Source: Alphaproteobacteria bacterium
GTDB taxonomy: Bacteria > Pseudomonadota > Alphaproteobacteria > GCA-016699305
Reading direction: 5' to 3'
Length of the DNA: 64,000 nt
NCBI GenBank assembly: GCA_016699305.1
Contig: CP064970.1
Span: 496,001-560,000 of the forward strand
Below the pieces are notes generated by a model. It saw nothing but the letters and a program-made list of their open reading frames with translations, was not told the origin of the DNA and made no database searches. How positions within the stretch are numbered: the first letter of the stretch is position 1; the number at the start of each line of letters is the position of its first letter. Below, piece after piece: positions 35,354 through 50,496 of the stretch. Made by a program: the position numbers and the translations under genes.

Positions 35354-37621
35354 ATGATGAGCAGCTTGCGCCATACCTTGGTGGTGGCCGCCCTGGTGTC
35401 GGTCTGCATAAACTTGGCTCCTTCCGTGGCCGGGGCCAGAATCGTCCCTGTCTATCGCGAGGCCGAGAAACCGGCTGTTATCGAGAAGCCGCCAGGCATG
35501 CTGATCCTGGCCGACCGCATGAATTTTGAGGATGCCTATGGCATCGCCAGCGCATCCGGCAATGTGGAAATCAGCTATGGCGAGCGCGTTCTTCTGGCCG
35601 ACCAAGTGATCTATGAGCGTGACAGTGGCATCGTCACGGCTATTGGCAATGTGCGCCTATTAGAGAGTACCGGAGAAGTTGTCTTTTCCGATTGGGCGCA
35701 GCTAACCGGCAATCTAGCCGAAGGCTATGCCGACCGAATTCGCATCCTGATGACCGATAATGGCCGATTAGCAGCCGAAGACGGTGAACGTTTTGGTGAA
35801 CGCTGGATGCGGCTGCGACGAGCCGTTTATTCGCCTTGCGATCTGTGCAAGGACGATCCCGAAGCCCCGCCTTTGTGGCAGATCAAGGCCAAACGTGTCA
35901 CCCATGATCACGAGGCCAAGGACGTGATTTACCGGGATGCGTTCCTGGAAATGGCCGGCATTCCGGTGTTGTATTCCCCTTATTTCTCGCACCCCGATCC
36001 CACAGTGGAACGGCGCAGCGGGTTCATCACTCCTACTTTCGGTTCACGTTCTTCGCTGGGCACCTATGGCGGTTTTTCCTATTACGGAATCGTGGATCGC
36101 GGCGCTGACATGACTATAACTCCGCTGATCAGCGCCAATGATGGCCTGCAGCTTTCGGGGCAATGGCGACAAAACTGGGACCGCACACAACTGGTAACTT
36201 CGGGCAGCATCGTCCACACGGACCGCCAAGAAACCAATGGCAGCATCAGTCGGGATCAACTGCGCGGCCACAATTTTGGCACGCTGCGCTATGAGCTGGG
36301 CCCCGATTGGCGGGGCGGGGCGGATTGGGCGGTGGCCACCGATTCCAGCTATCTATCGCGCTATGACATTTACGCGCCCGACATTTTAAACAACCGCCTC
36401 TATGCAGAAGGCTTTTATGGGCGCTCGTATGTGGTCGGCAATGTGTGGGCCTTCCAAGATACGCGCCCTGGATTCTCGACCGAGGCTGCGCCCGTCGTCC
36501 TGCCCGATATGTCCTTCCAGGCTCTGGGCGATCCCGGAAAGACCTTGGGCGGACGCTGGGAAGTGCAAGGCGGCGTGCTGGCCCTTAATCGCAACAAGAG
36601 TCTGGCGACCACGCGCCGCGCCGATCTAGAGGCCAGTTGGCAGCGGCGCGTTCTGCCTGGACTGGGCCTGGTGACGGTGGCCGATGTCAGCATGCGCCAA
36701 AACGCCTGGTGGTCCGAGAATATGCCCGATGCACGACGTCCCGATGGCATACGCGGCACCGATTTACGCACACGCTTCTTCCCTTCTGCGCATGTCACGA
36801 CCAGCTACCCTCTTGTGAATCCGATTGATGATGGATGGCATTTATGGGTGGAGCCTCTTGTCTCTGTGACGGCGGCCACGGAAACTCATGAGAGCCTAAC
36901 CGTCCCCAACGAAGACAGCCAAGACATCGAATTCGACGTTTTCACCCTGATGCGACGCAATCGTTTCAGCGGCATTGATCGCCAGGACGGCGGCGGACGC
37001 GCCACCTGGGGCGGACGCACGGCCATTCAAGGTCCCGACCACGCTTCGGCGGAAATATTCCTGGGACAAAGCTATCGCTTTTATGGCGACGGCATGTTGT
37101 TCCCCGAGAATTCCGGTCTGCGGCGCGAGGTGTCGGATCTTGTGGGCCTCGTCCGTTTACAACCCTCATCATGGCTGGACTTTGACTACACCTTCCGCTT
37201 GGACCAAAAGACATTGGACGCGCGGCGTCAAGACATCATGGCCAGCATGGGACCGGATTGGCTGAAGGCAAGCGCGGTCTATCTGTTCAGCGCACGCACG
37301 CCGAATCTGGCGGTGAACGACACGCGCGAGGAAATCGCCTATGGGATCAACGGCCGTTTTTGGAGCTATTGGACAATGGGTGGCGGGCAACGTTATGACC
37401 TGTCGCGCAGCAATGGCCTGCTAACCACCTCTCTGACCGGCGGTTATCAAGACGAGTGCCTAACCTTTTCCGTCACCGGCAGCCGCGACCACACGGCGCG
37501 CGCCGATGTTGAATCGGGTGACAGCATCATGTTCCGCATTCTCTTTAAGAACCTGGGCGGCGTGGAAACACAGCCTACCTCAGCCACCAGCTTGATGGGC
37601 GACCAACGCTCGGGATTATAA
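35354..37621 (+). CDS. lptD: LPS-assembly protein LptD
   Basis: LptD is the outer-membrane beta-barrel that inserts lipopolysaccharide into the outer leaflet. The 755-residue product starts with a signal peptide (cleavage near AGA at about residue 28). It has an OstA/LptA-like jelly-roll (about 45-150, ADRMNFEDAYGIASASGNVE), then a barrel domain rich in aromatic strands (from about 220). A Cys pair in YSPCDLCKDD precedes the barrel. No strong ribosome-binding site is visible before the ATG pair at 35354. It ends four bases before the convergent acetyltransferase gene. Confidence 0.93.
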   Translation: MMSSLRHTLVVAALVSVCINLAPSVAGARIVPVYREAEKPAVIEKPPGMLILADRMNFEDAYGIASASGNVEISYGERVLLADQVIYERDSGIVTAIGNVRLLESTGEVVFSDWAQLTGNLAEGYADRIRILMTDNGRLAAEDGERFGERWMRLRRAVYSPCDLCKDDPEAPPLWQIKAKRVTHDHEAKDVIYRDAFLEMAGIPVLYSPYFSHPDPTVERRSGFITPTFGSRSSLGTYGGFSYYGIVDRGADMTITPLISANDGLQLSGQWRQNWDRTQLVTSGSIVHTDRQETNGSISRDQLRGHNFGTLRYELGPDWRGGADWAVATDSSYLSRYDIYAPDILNNRLYAEGFYGRSYVVGNVWAFQDTRPGFSTEAAPVVLPDMSFQALGDPGKTLGGRWEVQGGVLALNRNKSLATTRRADLEASWQRRVLPGLGLVTVADVSMRQNAWWSENMPDARRPDGIRGTDLRTRFFPSAHVTTSYPLVNPIDDGWHLWVEPLVSVTAATETHESLTVPNEDSQDIEFDVFTLMRRNRFSGIDRQDGGGRATWGGRTAIQGPDHASAEIFLGQSYRFYGDGMLFPENSGLRREVSDLVGLVRLQPSSWLDFDYTFRLDQKTLDARRQDIMASMGPDWLKASAVYLFSARTPNLAVNDTREEIAYGINGRFWSYWTMGGGQRYDLSRSNGLLTTSLTGGYQDECLTFSVTGSRDHTARADVESGDSIMFRILFKNLGGVETQPTSATSLMGDQRSGL

Positions 37622-37624
37622 GCG

Positions 37625-38236
37625 TTACGTCAGACGTTTGCGCCAATGCTCTAAAATGGGGATGAATTTCTCAGGGTGGAAATCGGCAGCCACGAGATTC
37701 ATATCCACCTCGTCATGCCCACGCACAGGGATTAGTCCTGCACGCACAAAGCCCAGCTTCTCGTTGATGGCGAGCATCTTGTGGTTTTCGGGGCGGCTCT
37801 GGGTCCTCATATTCTTCAGCCCAAGCTGCTCAAAAGCCAAGCGTATCAACAGAATTTCCGCTTCCAGCGCAAAGGGGCCCACGGCTGTCTCGTCCACGAC
37901 CAGGCGGCCCTTCATGGCCGTCATCCCGGCAGATTCAATGTCATAAAGCGCCGTGCAACCTACGACCTGCCCTCGTAAATCCACGATGACAAACGTCATG
38001 TCGTTGTCGCGTTCCAAATACCCCTGCGTCCAGACAGTTTGCTCTTCAAGCGTATGGGGACTGGTGCGCGAGAGCATGGCCAAAGAGCGGGGGACGTTGC
38101 GCATCTCGATCACGCGCGCCCTATGCTCCATGCCATAGGGCACCAACCGCGTGGTAAGCCCCTCATGCGTTGCGCAGCGAGCGGCGGCGACCCGACTCCT
38201 TAACGGTTCTGCCAAGGGCACGTACTCATCCGTCAT
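37625..38236 (-). CDS. GNAT-family N-acetyltransferase
   Basis: The 203-residue protein matches the GNAT fold in its RimJ/RimL-like branch. It has a region with RVIEMRN early, AEILLIRLAFEQLGLKNMRTQ, and ENHKMLAINEKLGFVRAG, the usual acetyl-CoA-binding end. The ATG at 38236 overlaps the stop of the upstream SDR gene (ATGA), so this start is preferred over ATG 38245. Similar enzymes acetylate ribosomal proteins or sugar amines. Grouping with a glycosyltransferase and a reductase favours a sugar or cell-surface substrate, by inference. Confidence 0.82.
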   Translation of the reverse strand: MTDEYVPLAEPLRSRVAAARCATHEGLTTRLVPYGMEHRARVIEMRNVPRSLAMLSRTSPHTLEEQTVWTQGYLERDNDMTFVIVDLRGQVVGCTALYDIESAGMTAMKGRLVVDETAVGPFALEAEILLIRLAFEQLGLKNMRTQSRPENHKMLAINEKLGFVRAGLIPVRGHDEVDMNLVAADFHPEKFIPILEHWRKRLT

Positions 38237-39018
38237 GTGATGCATCCATCGACACCGAGAACCTGACCGCTGATAAAAGCGGCGCGGGGACTGACCAAAA
38301 AGGCGATGGCATCGGCCACTTCTTCGGGCCGACCGATGCGCCCGAGCGCCGTGCGGTCGATCCAGCTTTGCAGGGTCGCGGCATCGGCGGTACGGGCCAT
38401 CTCGGTGTCAATGAGGCCAGGAGCCACGACATTGACGCGGATTCCTTGCGGCCCCAATTCTTTGGCGGCTGACAGCGCCAGTCCGATCAATCCCGCTTTG
38501 GCCGCCGCATAGACCGACTGCCCCACATGGCCGCGTCGTCCGACGATCGAACTGACCAAGACGATTGCGCCACCCACCGCATCCGGCTTGGTACGCGGCA
38601 TCAGCCGCGCCGCGCCTTGCAACAGATGCACCGCGCCCGCTGTGTTGGTTCTAAGAACCCTCTCAATGCTATCGGGCGCGATCATGCCCAAACGTCCTGC
38701 CTCTAATATCCCGGCATTGGCCACCAGGATATCCAAACGTCCCAACTCTTGAAGAATGCGGCGATACATATCTCCCACCGCCTTGGCATCGCCGATATCG
38801 GCGGAGATGGCCGTGGCCATCACGCCGAATTCGCGCGTCAGTTCCGCCGCGCGGGCAGCTAAGCCATCAGGATCGCTGTGACCGTTCACAACGACATGAG
38901 CGCCCAGGGCAGCTAAGGCGCGCGCGGTGGCCCAGCCGATGCCCCGGCTGGCCCCCGTGACCAAGGCCACTCGTCCCGCCAGTTCATCCCCCGCAGGCTT
39001 ATCGGCATGTGCCGTCAT
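38233..39018 (-). CDS. Short-chain dehydrogenase/reductase (3-oxoacyl-ACP reductase-like)
   Basis: The 261-residue enzyme is a classical SDR. It has the cofactor motif TGASRGIGWATA near residue 20, NAG at about 100, a catalytic Ser in IVLVSSIVG, the YAAAKAG active-site Tyr/Lys pair, and the closing VLGVDGC. Its general similarity is to FabG-type reductases, but the substrate is not certain. Both ends overlap neighbours by four bases (ATGA), within a glycosyltransferase-SDR-GNAT operon. Confidence 0.88.
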   Translation of the reverse strand: MTAHADKPAGDELAGRVALVTGASRGIGWATARALAALGAHVVVNGHSDPDGLAARAAELTREFGVMATAISADIGDAKAVGDMYRRILQELGRLDILVANAGILEAGRLGMIAPDSIERVLRTNTAGAVHLLQGAARLMPRTKPDAVGGAIVLVSSIVGRRGHVGQSVYAAAKAGLIGLALSAAKELGPQGIRVNVVAPGLIDTEMARTADAATLQSWIDRTALGRIGRPEEVADAIAFLVSPRAAFISGQVLGVDGCIT

Positions 39019-40280
39019 GGCTGTAGATCCTTGACGAAGTAATCCTGAGCAAAGACAGTCGGACCTTGCAGCAATCGTGTGACGCGCGCAAGTTCCAGCA
39101 ACTCGCCCACCGCATTAACAAAGGGACGCGCGGCGCGCATCCGCTCGCTCAGCGCCCAACCCACATCGCGCGCCTGATCGGGCTGGCTCAGCACATGATC
39201 CAGCACGTCTCCCAAACCCTGGCCGCCCTCGAGATCCACCAGATAGGGGGCAAGCTCGGGCCCCAGCGACTCCATATAGCGAATGCGGTTTGAAACCGGC
39301 AGCGCCCCGCAGCCAAAGGCCGACCATACACGGTCATGCGCCCCGTCTTGCGTATTGGGATTGACGGAAAAAATAACATCCGCTTGGTGATACAGATTGG
39401 TCAAATCCTTATATTCGATGGCTCCGCGAAAATCGGCGCGTGGTGAGCGCGGCAAAGACGCCTTCAACGAATCCAAATTGCTTCCGTAAATGATCACCGG
39501 AAAATCGGCCAATTGACGCAGTGCCTGGTCCATACTCTCACGGCGCGTGTAATCATCCACCTGGGCCGCCAGCAGCGCCAAAAGCGGTTTGTCGTATTCC
39601 AGCGCCAAACCCGATTCATGGGCGGCATGGACCACCGCGCCCGCTATGCCGTGTTCGGGCCAGAAAGCGGGGTTTGCCGCCTTTAAGATCGTTTGGCTGG
39701 CATTTTCCAATACCTGACGCATCAGGGTCGGCCATGCGACCCATGATTGGCGCACCACGGCGGGATCCCGATAAGATTTTGGGGCCAGGATCATCGGCTT
39801 GCCGCCCCGCGCGCGCGGCTGGGGGGGCTGGCCAAAACTCATCACGCCAAAATCCACCACGGCGTTGCGACCTGGTTCGCGCAGATAAGTTGTGTGGTAA
39901 TCCAGAAAATCCGGGCAGGTATAAGCGCGAATAATCCAGGGGCTGGGATGGCGATGACGATGTTGGAAATAGGCCGGGGAATCTCCCAGCCAGCTTACAA
40001 AAGGAATGCCCAACCTGTGCCACATATTGCCTGTGGGCAGATCGTCGCCAATCTCTATGCCGATGCCATTGCATCCAATGCCGCACAGAATGGCAGATGG
40101 GCCGCGTTCTTTCAGAACTTTGGTCATGCGTTCGGCCCAAACGGGCTCGGATAAGGGCAAGAATAAAGGCTCACACCCCAGCTCAGGCAGAACTCGGGCA
40201 ATTTCCGCATCCAAAGCGGTAAGACTGCCATAGGCGCTGGAGCCTTGCGCAATGGCTACAAGAGGTTTGGCATCGCTCAT
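39015..40280 (-). CDS. Putative glycosyltransferase (CgeB-like, group-1 C-terminal half)
   Basis: This 421-residue protein resembles spore-coat CgeB-type glycosyltransferases in its second half. A segment with YHQADVIFSVNPNTQDGAHDR and FGCGALPVSNRIR fits the donor-binding, loop-rich region of that family. The N-terminal half has IAQGSSAYGS and SWLGDSPAY, but no enzyme motif I can name. It starts the operon with the SDR and GNAT genes. A role in making or attaching a surface sugar is plausible. Confidence 0.6.
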   Translation of the reverse strand: MSDAKPLVAIAQGSSAYGSLTALDAEIARVLPELGCEPLFLPLSEPVWAERMTKVLKERGPSAILCGIGCNGIGIEIGDDLPTGNMWHRLGIPFVSWLGDSPAYFQHRHRHPSPWIIRAYTCPDFLDYHTTYLREPGRNAVVDFGVMSFGQPPQPRARGGKPMILAPKSYRDPAVVRQSWVAWPTLMRQVLENASQTILKAANPAFWPEHGIAGAVVHAAHESGLALEYDKPLLALLAAQVDDYTRRESMDQALRQLADFPVIIYGSNLDSLKASLPRSPRADFRGAIEYKDLTNLYHQADVIFSVNPNTQDGAHDRVWSAFGCGALPVSNRIRYMESLGPELAPYLVDLEGGQGLGDVLDHVLSQPDQARDVGWALSERMRAARPFVNAVGELLELARVTRLLQGPTVFAQDYFVKDLQP

Positions 40281-40497
40281 TTTGGCATATGAGAGTGATA
40301 ATGGTTAACGTTAAGTATAGGACATATATAACGGAATCGGAACTTCCGCACCATATCTTGTTCGGATCATGATATTCACGGGGACATCCATGATACCGCC
40401 CATCCTCATATCCCCTTCATATCGACCAACATCGCTGGCCCCAACGATTTCCTAAAAAATTAGCCTGGTGGCCGTCTCTGACTGATGATGTCCACCA

Positions 40498-40535
40498 CAA
40501 AAAAGGCCTGGCCGTCCAATGGATCAGCCAGGCCT
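40498..40535 (-). terminator. Rho-independent terminator of the rplJL-rpoBC operon
   Basis: On the minus strand, 26 bp after the rpoC stop, a perfect 9-bp stem AGGCCTGGC/GCCAGGCCT (40527-40535 and 40504-40512) is followed by a run of T (40498-40503). This is a strong intrinsic terminator. Confidence 0.88.
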
Positions 40536-40560
40536 AAGAAGGATCATGTAGCCGATCAGC

Positions 40561-43500
40561 TTAGCCGATCATGTCCGATCCACTGGAAGCGGAAGCATCG
40601 AGTTTCTCGTTCGAGACCGACACGGCAGCCAATGTCTTTTGACGCTGGGATTCTTCGATCAACTCACGATCGCGCAAGGCGGCCAAACGCTTGAAGTGAC
40701 TGACGGTGCTGCCCGTGCCGGCCGGGATCAAGCGACCGACGATCACGTTTTCCTTCAGCCCTTGCAAGGTGTCCACCGCGCCATCGACCGCGGCTTCGGT
40801 CAGAACCCTTGTCGTCTCTTGGAACGATGCCGCCGAGATGAAGGAACGAGTCTGCAAGCTGGCCTTGGTGATGCCCTGCAGAACGCGCCGCGTATGAGCG
40901 GGACGCAGATTCTCGAGCGCCGCCTTGGCGTTCACCGCCTCCCATTCCATGCGATCCACCTGCTCACCCGTGACAAAAGTGGTATCGCCCGGATCGGTGA
41001 TCTCAACCTTTTGCAGCATCTGACGCACGATGACTTCGATGTGCTTGTCGTTGATCTTCACGCCCTGCAGACGATAGACCTCTTGAATGCCGCGCACCAT
41101 GTAGTCGGCCAAGGGGGCCACGCCCAGAACGGCCAGGATATCGTGCGGCACGGGCGCGCCATCCATGATGATGTCGCCCGGTTGCACCAGATCGCCCTCT
41201 TGCACCACGACGTGCTTGCCCTTGGGGATCAGGTATTCGCGCACTTCCTCGGTCGCCTCTTCGGAACGCAGGATCACGCGGCGCTTGGCCTTGTAGTCCT
41301 TGCCGAATTCGATGCGACCCGCGATTTCCGCGATCAAAGCGGCATCCTTCGGACGGCGCGCTTCAAACAACTCGGCCACGCGCGGCAGACCGCCGGTGAT
41401 ATCGCGAGTCTTCGTCGATTCGCGCGGCAGACGGGCCAACAGATCGCCCGGACGCACCAGATCGCCATTGTCCACCACCATCGTGGCATCCACCGGCAAG
41501 AAGTGACGCGCCTCAAGGCCGTTCTTCAGCTTGATAGGCTCGCCCGACTTGTCATGCAGCATCAGGCGCGGCTTCAGCGAGTCGCCCTTGGGCTGCTGAC
41601 GCCAATCCATGATCTTCTTGGACGAGATACCCGTGGCCTCGTCCATCACTTCTTGCATCGACAGACCTTCGACCAAGTCCACGAAATGGACCAAGCCTTC
41701 GGCTTCGGCGATGATTGGCAAGGTATAGGGATCCCATTCGGCCAGCTTCTGGCCCTTGGTCACCATGCCACCGTCGCCCGCCAGCAAACGTGCGCCATAA
41801 GGTACACGGTGACGTGCGCGCTCGCGCCCATGGGCGTCCAGCAAAGCGACGTCGCATGTGCGGCTCATGACGATCAGTTTGCCTTCGCTGTTGGTGGCGA
41901 CATTACGATCCTTGATCTGAATCTTCGAGTCGAAGCTGACCTCGATCGAGGATTGCTCGGTCCCGCGCTGAGCCGCGCCGCCGATATGGAAGGTACGCAT
42001 CGTCAACTGCGTGCCAGGCTCGCCGATCGACTGGGCCGCGATAACGCCGATGGCCTCGCCGATATTGACGCGCGTTCCGCGCGCCAGATCGCGTCCATAG
42101 CACTGCGCGCACACGCCCTCGCGAGCCTCGCAGGTCAGCACCGAACGAACCCGCACGGTTTCGATACCCGCCTTTTCGATACGGGCGATATCCACCTCTT
42201 CCATCATATGGCCGGCTGGGGCCAAGACCGCGCCGCTTTGCGGATCGGTAATGTCCACCGCCACCACGCGGCCCAGGATACGGTCGCCCAGAGACTCGAC
42301 GACATCGCCGCCGTCCATCGCCGCGCCCAACAGCAAGCCGTTTTGCGTGCCGCAATCCTCGATCGTGATAATGGCGTCTTGAGCCACATCGACCAGACGG
42401 CGCGTGAGGTAACCGGAATTGGCGGTCTTGAGCGCCGTATCGGCCAAACCCTTACGCGCACCATGCGTGGAGTTAAAGTATTCGAGAACGCTGAGGCCTT
42501 CCTTAAAGTTCGAAAGGATCGGGGTTTCGATGATCTCGCCCGACGGCTTGGCCATCAATCCGCGCATACCGGCCAACTGCTTGATCTGTGTCGCCGAACC
42601 GCGCGCGCCCGAATGAGCCATCATATAGACCGAGTTGATCGGCTTGCCCGGCTCTTGGCGGGAGATTTCCTTCATCATCTCCTCGGCCACGCGCTCGGTG
42701 CAGGCGGACCACACGTCCACGACCTTGTTGTATTTCTCGCCGTGGGTGATGAGGCCGTCCAGATATTGCTGTTCGTATTCCTTCACCTGCAGCTTGGCCT
42801 GTCCGACCAGCTTTTCCTTGGCAACCGGGATGACCAGGTCGTCCTTGCCAAAAGAAATACCCGCGCGGCAAGCTTGGGTAAAGCCCAAGGTCATCAAGCG
42901 ATCGGCGAAAAGAACCGTCTCCTTCTGGCCGCAATGACGATAGACCGCGTCAATGATCTGCGAGATTTCCTTCTTGGTCAGCAGGCGATTGATCAGCGTG
43001 AAAGGCAGCTTGATGTTGCGCGGCAGAATCTCGGAAAGCAGCATGCGGCCAGGGGTGCTGTCCACCACCTGATAGACCGTGTTGCCATGCTCGTCGATGG
43101 TCTGGTACCGCGCCTTGATGCGCGCATGCAGCGACAAAACATTGGCAGCCAAGGCATGCTGAATTTCGCCGATATCGGCAAAAATCATGCCTTCGCCCTT
43201 TTCGCCTTCGCGTTCAAGGGTGATGGTGTAAAGGCCCAACACGATATCTTGCGTCGGCACGATGATCGGCTTGCCATTGGCGGGCGAAAGGATGTTGTTG
43301 GTGGACATCATCAACACGCGCGCTTCCAACTGGGCCTCCAGCGAGAGAGGCACATGCACGGCCATCTGATCGCCGTCGAAATCGGCGTTAAAGGCGCTAC
43401 AAACCAGAGGATGCAGCTGGATGGCCTTACCCTCGATCAACACCGGCTCAAACGCCTGAATGCCCAAACGGTGCAAGGTGGGAGCGCGGTTCAGCAGCAC

Positions 43501-44760
43501 CGGATGCTCGCGGATGACTTCCTCCAGGATGTCCCAGACCTCCGGACGTTCCTTTTCCACCATGCGCTTGGCGGCCTTGAGGGTCGATGCCATGCCGTAT
43601 AATTCAAGCTTGGCGTAGATGAAGGGCTTGAACAGCTCCAACGCCATCTTCTTAGGCAAGCCGCACTGATGCAGCTTCAGTTCGGGACCCACGACGATCA
43701 CCGAACGGCCCGAATAATCGACGCGCTTGCCCAGCAGGTTCTGACGGAAGCGACCTTGCTTGCCCTTGAGCATATCCGCCAGCGATTTCAGCGGACGTTT
43801 GTTCGCGCCGGTGATGACGCGACCACGACGACCGTTATCGAACAGAGCATCCACGGACTCTTGCAACATGCGCTTTTCATTGCGGATGATGATGTCCGGC
43901 GCGCGCAGTTCGATCAGGCGCTTCAGGCGGTTGTTACGGTTGATAACGCGGCGATACAGATCGTTCAGATCCGACGTGGCGAAACGCCCGCCATCGAGCG
44001 GCACCAAGGGGCGCAGATCCGGCGGAATGACCGGCACGACGTCCAAGATCATCCATTCGGGGCGCGATCCGCTCTCCAAGAAAGATTCGACGATCTTCAG
44101 GCGCTTGACCAGCTTCTTGCGACGCGCTTCGGACGCGGTGCTGCGCATATCCTCGCGCAACGACACGCGCAGTTCCGATAACTGCAGATCGCTCAGCATG
44201 CGCTTGACCGCTTCGGCACCGATCAGGGCGGTGAAATTGTCTTGGCCGTAGGTGTCCTGGGCTTCGAGATATTCGTCTTCGGTCAGCAATTGCTGAGTCT
44301 TCAGCGGGGTCAGGCCCGGCTCGATGACGATGTAGTTCTCGAAATACAGAACCTTTTCCAGATCGCGCAAGGTGACGTCCAACAACATGCCAATGCGCGA
44401 CGGCAGCGATTTGAGGAACCAGATATGCGCGACCGGCGCGGCCAGCTCAACATGCCCCATGCGCTCGCGGCGCACCTTGCTTAGGGTCACTTCCACGCCG
44501 CATTTTTCGCAGATGATGCCGCGATATTTCATGCGCTTGTACTTGCCGCACAAGCATTCATAATCCTTGATCGGGCCAAAGATGCGCGCGCAGAACAAGC
44601 CGTCACGCTCGGGCTTGAAGGTACGGTAGTTGATGGTCTCCGGCTTTTTCACCTCGCCAAAAGACCACGAGCGAATGCGCTCGGGGCTGGCCAGCGAGAT
44701 GCGGATCAGATCGAAATGCTGGTCCTGTTGTTGCTGGAAGGCGTTCATCAACTCATTCAT
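40561..44760 (-). CDS. rpoC: DNA-directed RNA polymerase beta' subunit
   Basis: The 1399-residue protein is full length. Visible features: the N-terminal zinc ribbon with [20 protein letters not shown], the catalytic magnesium-binding motif NADFDGDQM (about residues 458-466), the bridge-helix/trigger-loop region, and a second zinc-binding site [14 protein letters not shown]. It begins about 140 bp after rpoB ends and is transcribed with it. A long open frame antisense to this gene (40639-43602) is a codon-bias shadow. Confidence 0.98.
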   Translation of the reverse strand: MNELMNAFQQQQDQHFDLIRISLASPERIRSWSFGEVKKPETINYRTFKPERDGLFCARIFGPIKDYECLCGKYKRMKYRGIICEKCGVEVTLSKVRRERMGHVELAAPVAHIWFLKSLPSRIGMLLDVTLRDLEKVLYFENYIVIEPGLTPLKTQQLLTEDEYLEAQDTYGQDNFTALIGAEAVKRMLSDLQLSELRVSLREDMRSTASEARRKKLVKRLKIVESFLESGSRPEWMILDVVPVIPPDLRPLVPLDGGRFATSDLNDLYRRVINRNNRLKRLIELRAPDIIIRNEKRMLQESVDALFDNGRRGRVITGANKRPLKSLADMLKGKQGRFRQNLLGKRVDYSGRSVIVVGPELKLHQCGLPKKMALELFKPFIYAKLELYGMASTLKAAKRMVEKERPEVWDILEEVIREHPVLLNRAPTLHRLGIQAFEPVLIEGKAIQLHPLVCSAFNADFDGDQMAVHVPLSLEAQLEARVLMMSTNNILSPANGKPIIVPTQDIVLGLYTITLEREGEKGEGMIFADIGEIQHALAANVLSLHARIKARYQTIDEHGNTVYQVVDSTPGRMLLSEILPRNIKLPFTLINRLLTKKEISQIIDAVYRHCGQKETVLFADRLMTLGFTQACRAGISFGKDDLVIPVAKEKLVGQAKLQVKEYEQQYLDGLITHGEKYNKVVDVWSACTERVAEEMMKEISRQEPGKPINSVYMMAHSGARGSATQIKQLAGMRGLMAKPSGEIIETPILSNFKEGLSVLEYFNSTHGARKGLADTALKTANSGYLTRRLVDVAQDAIITIEDCGTQNGLLLGAAMDGGDVVESLGDRILGRVVAVDITDPQSGAVLAPAGHMMEEVDIARIEKAGIETVRVRSVLTCEAREGVCAQCYGRDLARGTRVNIGEAIGVIAAQSIGEPGTQLTMRTFHIGGAAQRGTEQSSIEVSFDSKIQIKDRNVATNSEGKLIVMSRTCDVALLDAHGRERARHRVPYGARLLAGDGGMVTKGQKLAEWDPYTLPIIAEAEGLVHFVDLVEGLSMQEVMDEATGISSKKIMDWRQQPKGDSLKPRLMLHDKSGEPIKLKNGLEARHFLPVDATMVVDNGDLVRPGDLLARLPRESTKTRDITGGLPRVAELFEARRPKDAALIAEIAGRIEFGKDYKAKRRVILRSEEATEEVREYLIPKGKHVVVQEGDLVQPGDIIMDGAPVPHDILAVLGVAPLADYMVRGIQEVYRLQGVKINDKHIEVIVRQMLQKVEITDPGDTTFVTGEQVDRMEWEAVNAKAALENLRPAHTRRVLQGITKASLQTRSFISAASFQETTRVLTEAAVDGAVDTLQGLKENVIVGRLIPAGTGSTVSHFKRLAALRDRELIEESQRQKTLAAVSVSNEKLDASASSGSDMIG

Positions 44761-44898
44761 CGCTTCGTTCCCCTAGCTTCTGCAAAACCGTCTTGCGGTA
44801 TGCCTGTCCGTCTTGACTTCGCGATCCCGTCCCGCCTGGCAAACACCCATGGCGGGACGGTCATTCTCTATGCTGACCCCATACTGACCGGGCGGCGG

Positions 44899-49164
<4,266 letters not shown>

Positions 49165-49353
49165 GATCCCTCCTGACCAAACATACCGCGTCCCTCAAGC
49201 CCGAGGCCGCGGCTTTGCGTGAACATCCCAACAACATGTGCAGCGGCACAGACCCGACCAAGAGAACGTTTGCATTGTTCTCTTTGACATACCTGCCCCA
49301 CCGCATGCCCAAACCGCCCTTCTCACCCTATAATGCTAGGGAAAGACAAGCGC

Positions 49354-49388
49354 GCGCGGGCTGGAGTCACCGAAGACTCCGCCCGCGC
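49354..49388 (-). promoter_or_regulatory. Strong hairpin between rplL and rpoB
   Basis: The 357-bp rplL-rpoB gap holds a stem of GGAGTC/GACTCC extended by GCGCGGGC/GCCCGCGC with one bulged base, a 14-bp helix with a 6-base loop. No T run follows. In enterobacteria this position carries a partial attenuator and an RNase III site that set the ribosomal-protein to polymerase ratio; a similar role is inferred here. The rest of the gap shows no gene. Confidence 0.6.
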
Positions 49389-49521
49389 TGAGCGCCATCA
49401 ACATCGTGCGTAAGCGCCTTTTTATCGGTCCGCATCCACAAACGCAAGAAAAAATTAATTTCTTCGTAGCAGACGCGAGCAAAAAAGGATTCCTACGCCC
49501 TTTTAGATGACGCCTTTGAAA

Positions 49522-49893
49522 CTACTTCAGCTCGACGGCAGCGCCGACGGCTTCGAGCTTCTTCTTGGCTTCTTCGGCGGACTTCTTGTCCATGCCGCTC
49601 TTCACTTCCTTGGGCGCGCCTTCGACCAAGTCCTTGGCCTCCTTGAGGCCCAGGCCGGTGATGGCACGGATTTCCTTGATCACTTCGATCTTCTTGTCGC
49701 CGGCCTTGGCCAGGATCAAGGTGAACTCGGTCTGCTCTTCAACAGCCGCCGCCGCTACGGACGCCACAGCCGCCACAGCGACCGGAGCCGCCGCCGAGAC
49801 GCCCCATTTTTCTTCCAGCAACTTGGCCAGATCGGCCGCTTCCAGCACCGACAGACCCGACAGTTCTTCGACCAGCTTTTCCAACTTCGACAT
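49522..49893 (-). CDS. rplL: 50S ribosomal protein L7/L12
   Basis: L7/L12 forms the mobile stalk that recruits translation GTPases. The 123-residue protein has the N-terminal dimerisation helix ([20 protein letters not shown]), an Ala/Val-rich hinge (about residues 33-52), and the C-terminal domain with [14 protein letters not shown]. The ATG at 49893 is chosen over a longer in-frame start because it gives the exact family N terminus, MSKLEKL, with a GGGAG site nearby. Confidence 0.98.
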   Translation of the reverse strand: MSKLEKLVEELSGLSVLEAADLAKLLEEKWGVSAAAPVAVAAVASVAAAAVEEQTEFTLILAKAGDKKIEVIKEIRAITGLGLKEAKDLVEGAPKEVKSGMDKKSAEEAKKKLEAVGAAVELK

Positions 49894-49986
49894 GACCCTT
49901 ACTCCCTTGGTTGAGCGTTTGTTTGCGAGTGAAACCCATCCCGCGACACCCAAAACCTTGGGTAAGGCGGGAATTCCTGAGTGACT

Positions 49987-50496
49987 TTATTGACGACCGC
50001 GCGCGGCAAGAACGCGCGACACTTGACCGGCCGGAGCCTGCAACACGCCCACCATCTTCGAGGCGGGAGCCTGCAACAGGCCGATCAGCTTGCCGCGCAG
50101 AGTGTCCAGCGGCGGCAGACTGGCCAACGCGTTGATATCGCTGGGCGTCAGACGGCGTTCGTCCAAAGAGCCGCCGATCATGGTCAGCTTACCCTTGAAG
50201 TCCTTGTTGAATTCAACCAGAGCCTTGGCGGCAGCCAGCGGGTCTTGCGACCAGGCCAGGGCGCGTGGGCCCTTGAACAAATCGCTCAAGCCTTCATGCG
50301 GGGTGCCCTTGACCGACAAAGCCGCCAGTTTGTTCTTGATGATGCGCCAGTTCGCGCCGGCCTTGCGGCTGCGGCGACGCAATTCCGTCTGCTGAGAAGC
50401 CGACAGATTGCCCGGCTCCACCACCAGCACCAAACGGGCCGACGGCAAATCTCCGTGCAGAGATTCGACTTTGTGTTTTTTGGTCGCGCGATCCAT
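49987..50496 (-). CDS. rplJ: 50S ribosomal protein L10
   Basis: L10 anchors the L7/L12 stalk to 23S rRNA and represses its own operon. The 169-residue product begins MDRATKKHKV, the family-typical opening. It contains FKGPRALAWS in the RNA-binding domain and ends in a stalk-binding helix. The start at 50496 is chosen over an earlier in-frame one. rplK and rplA, normally just upstream, are absent from the adjacent DNA. Confidence 0.97.
   Translation of the reverse strand: MDRATKKHKVESLHGDLPSARLVLVVEPGNLSASQQTELRRRSRKAGANWRIIKNKLAALSVKGTPHEGLSDLFKGPRALAWSQDPLAAAKALVEFNKDFKGKLTMIGGSLDERRLTPSDINALASLPPLDTLRGKLIGLLQAPASKMVGVLQAPAGQVSRVLAARGRQ

Noticed and set aside
40305..40314. TTAACGTTAA palindrome as a CtrA site
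   Set aside because: CtrA full sites are TTAA-N7-TTAA; here the half-sites are two bases apart. Likewise TTAA-N6-TTAA near 21542-21555 has the wrong spacing.
40639..43602. 987-codon open frame antisense to rpoC
   Set aside because: It lies wholly opposite a conserved essential gene, has a low-complexity His/Asp/Arg/Gln-rich product and no ribosome-binding site. It reflects the codon bias of rpoC.
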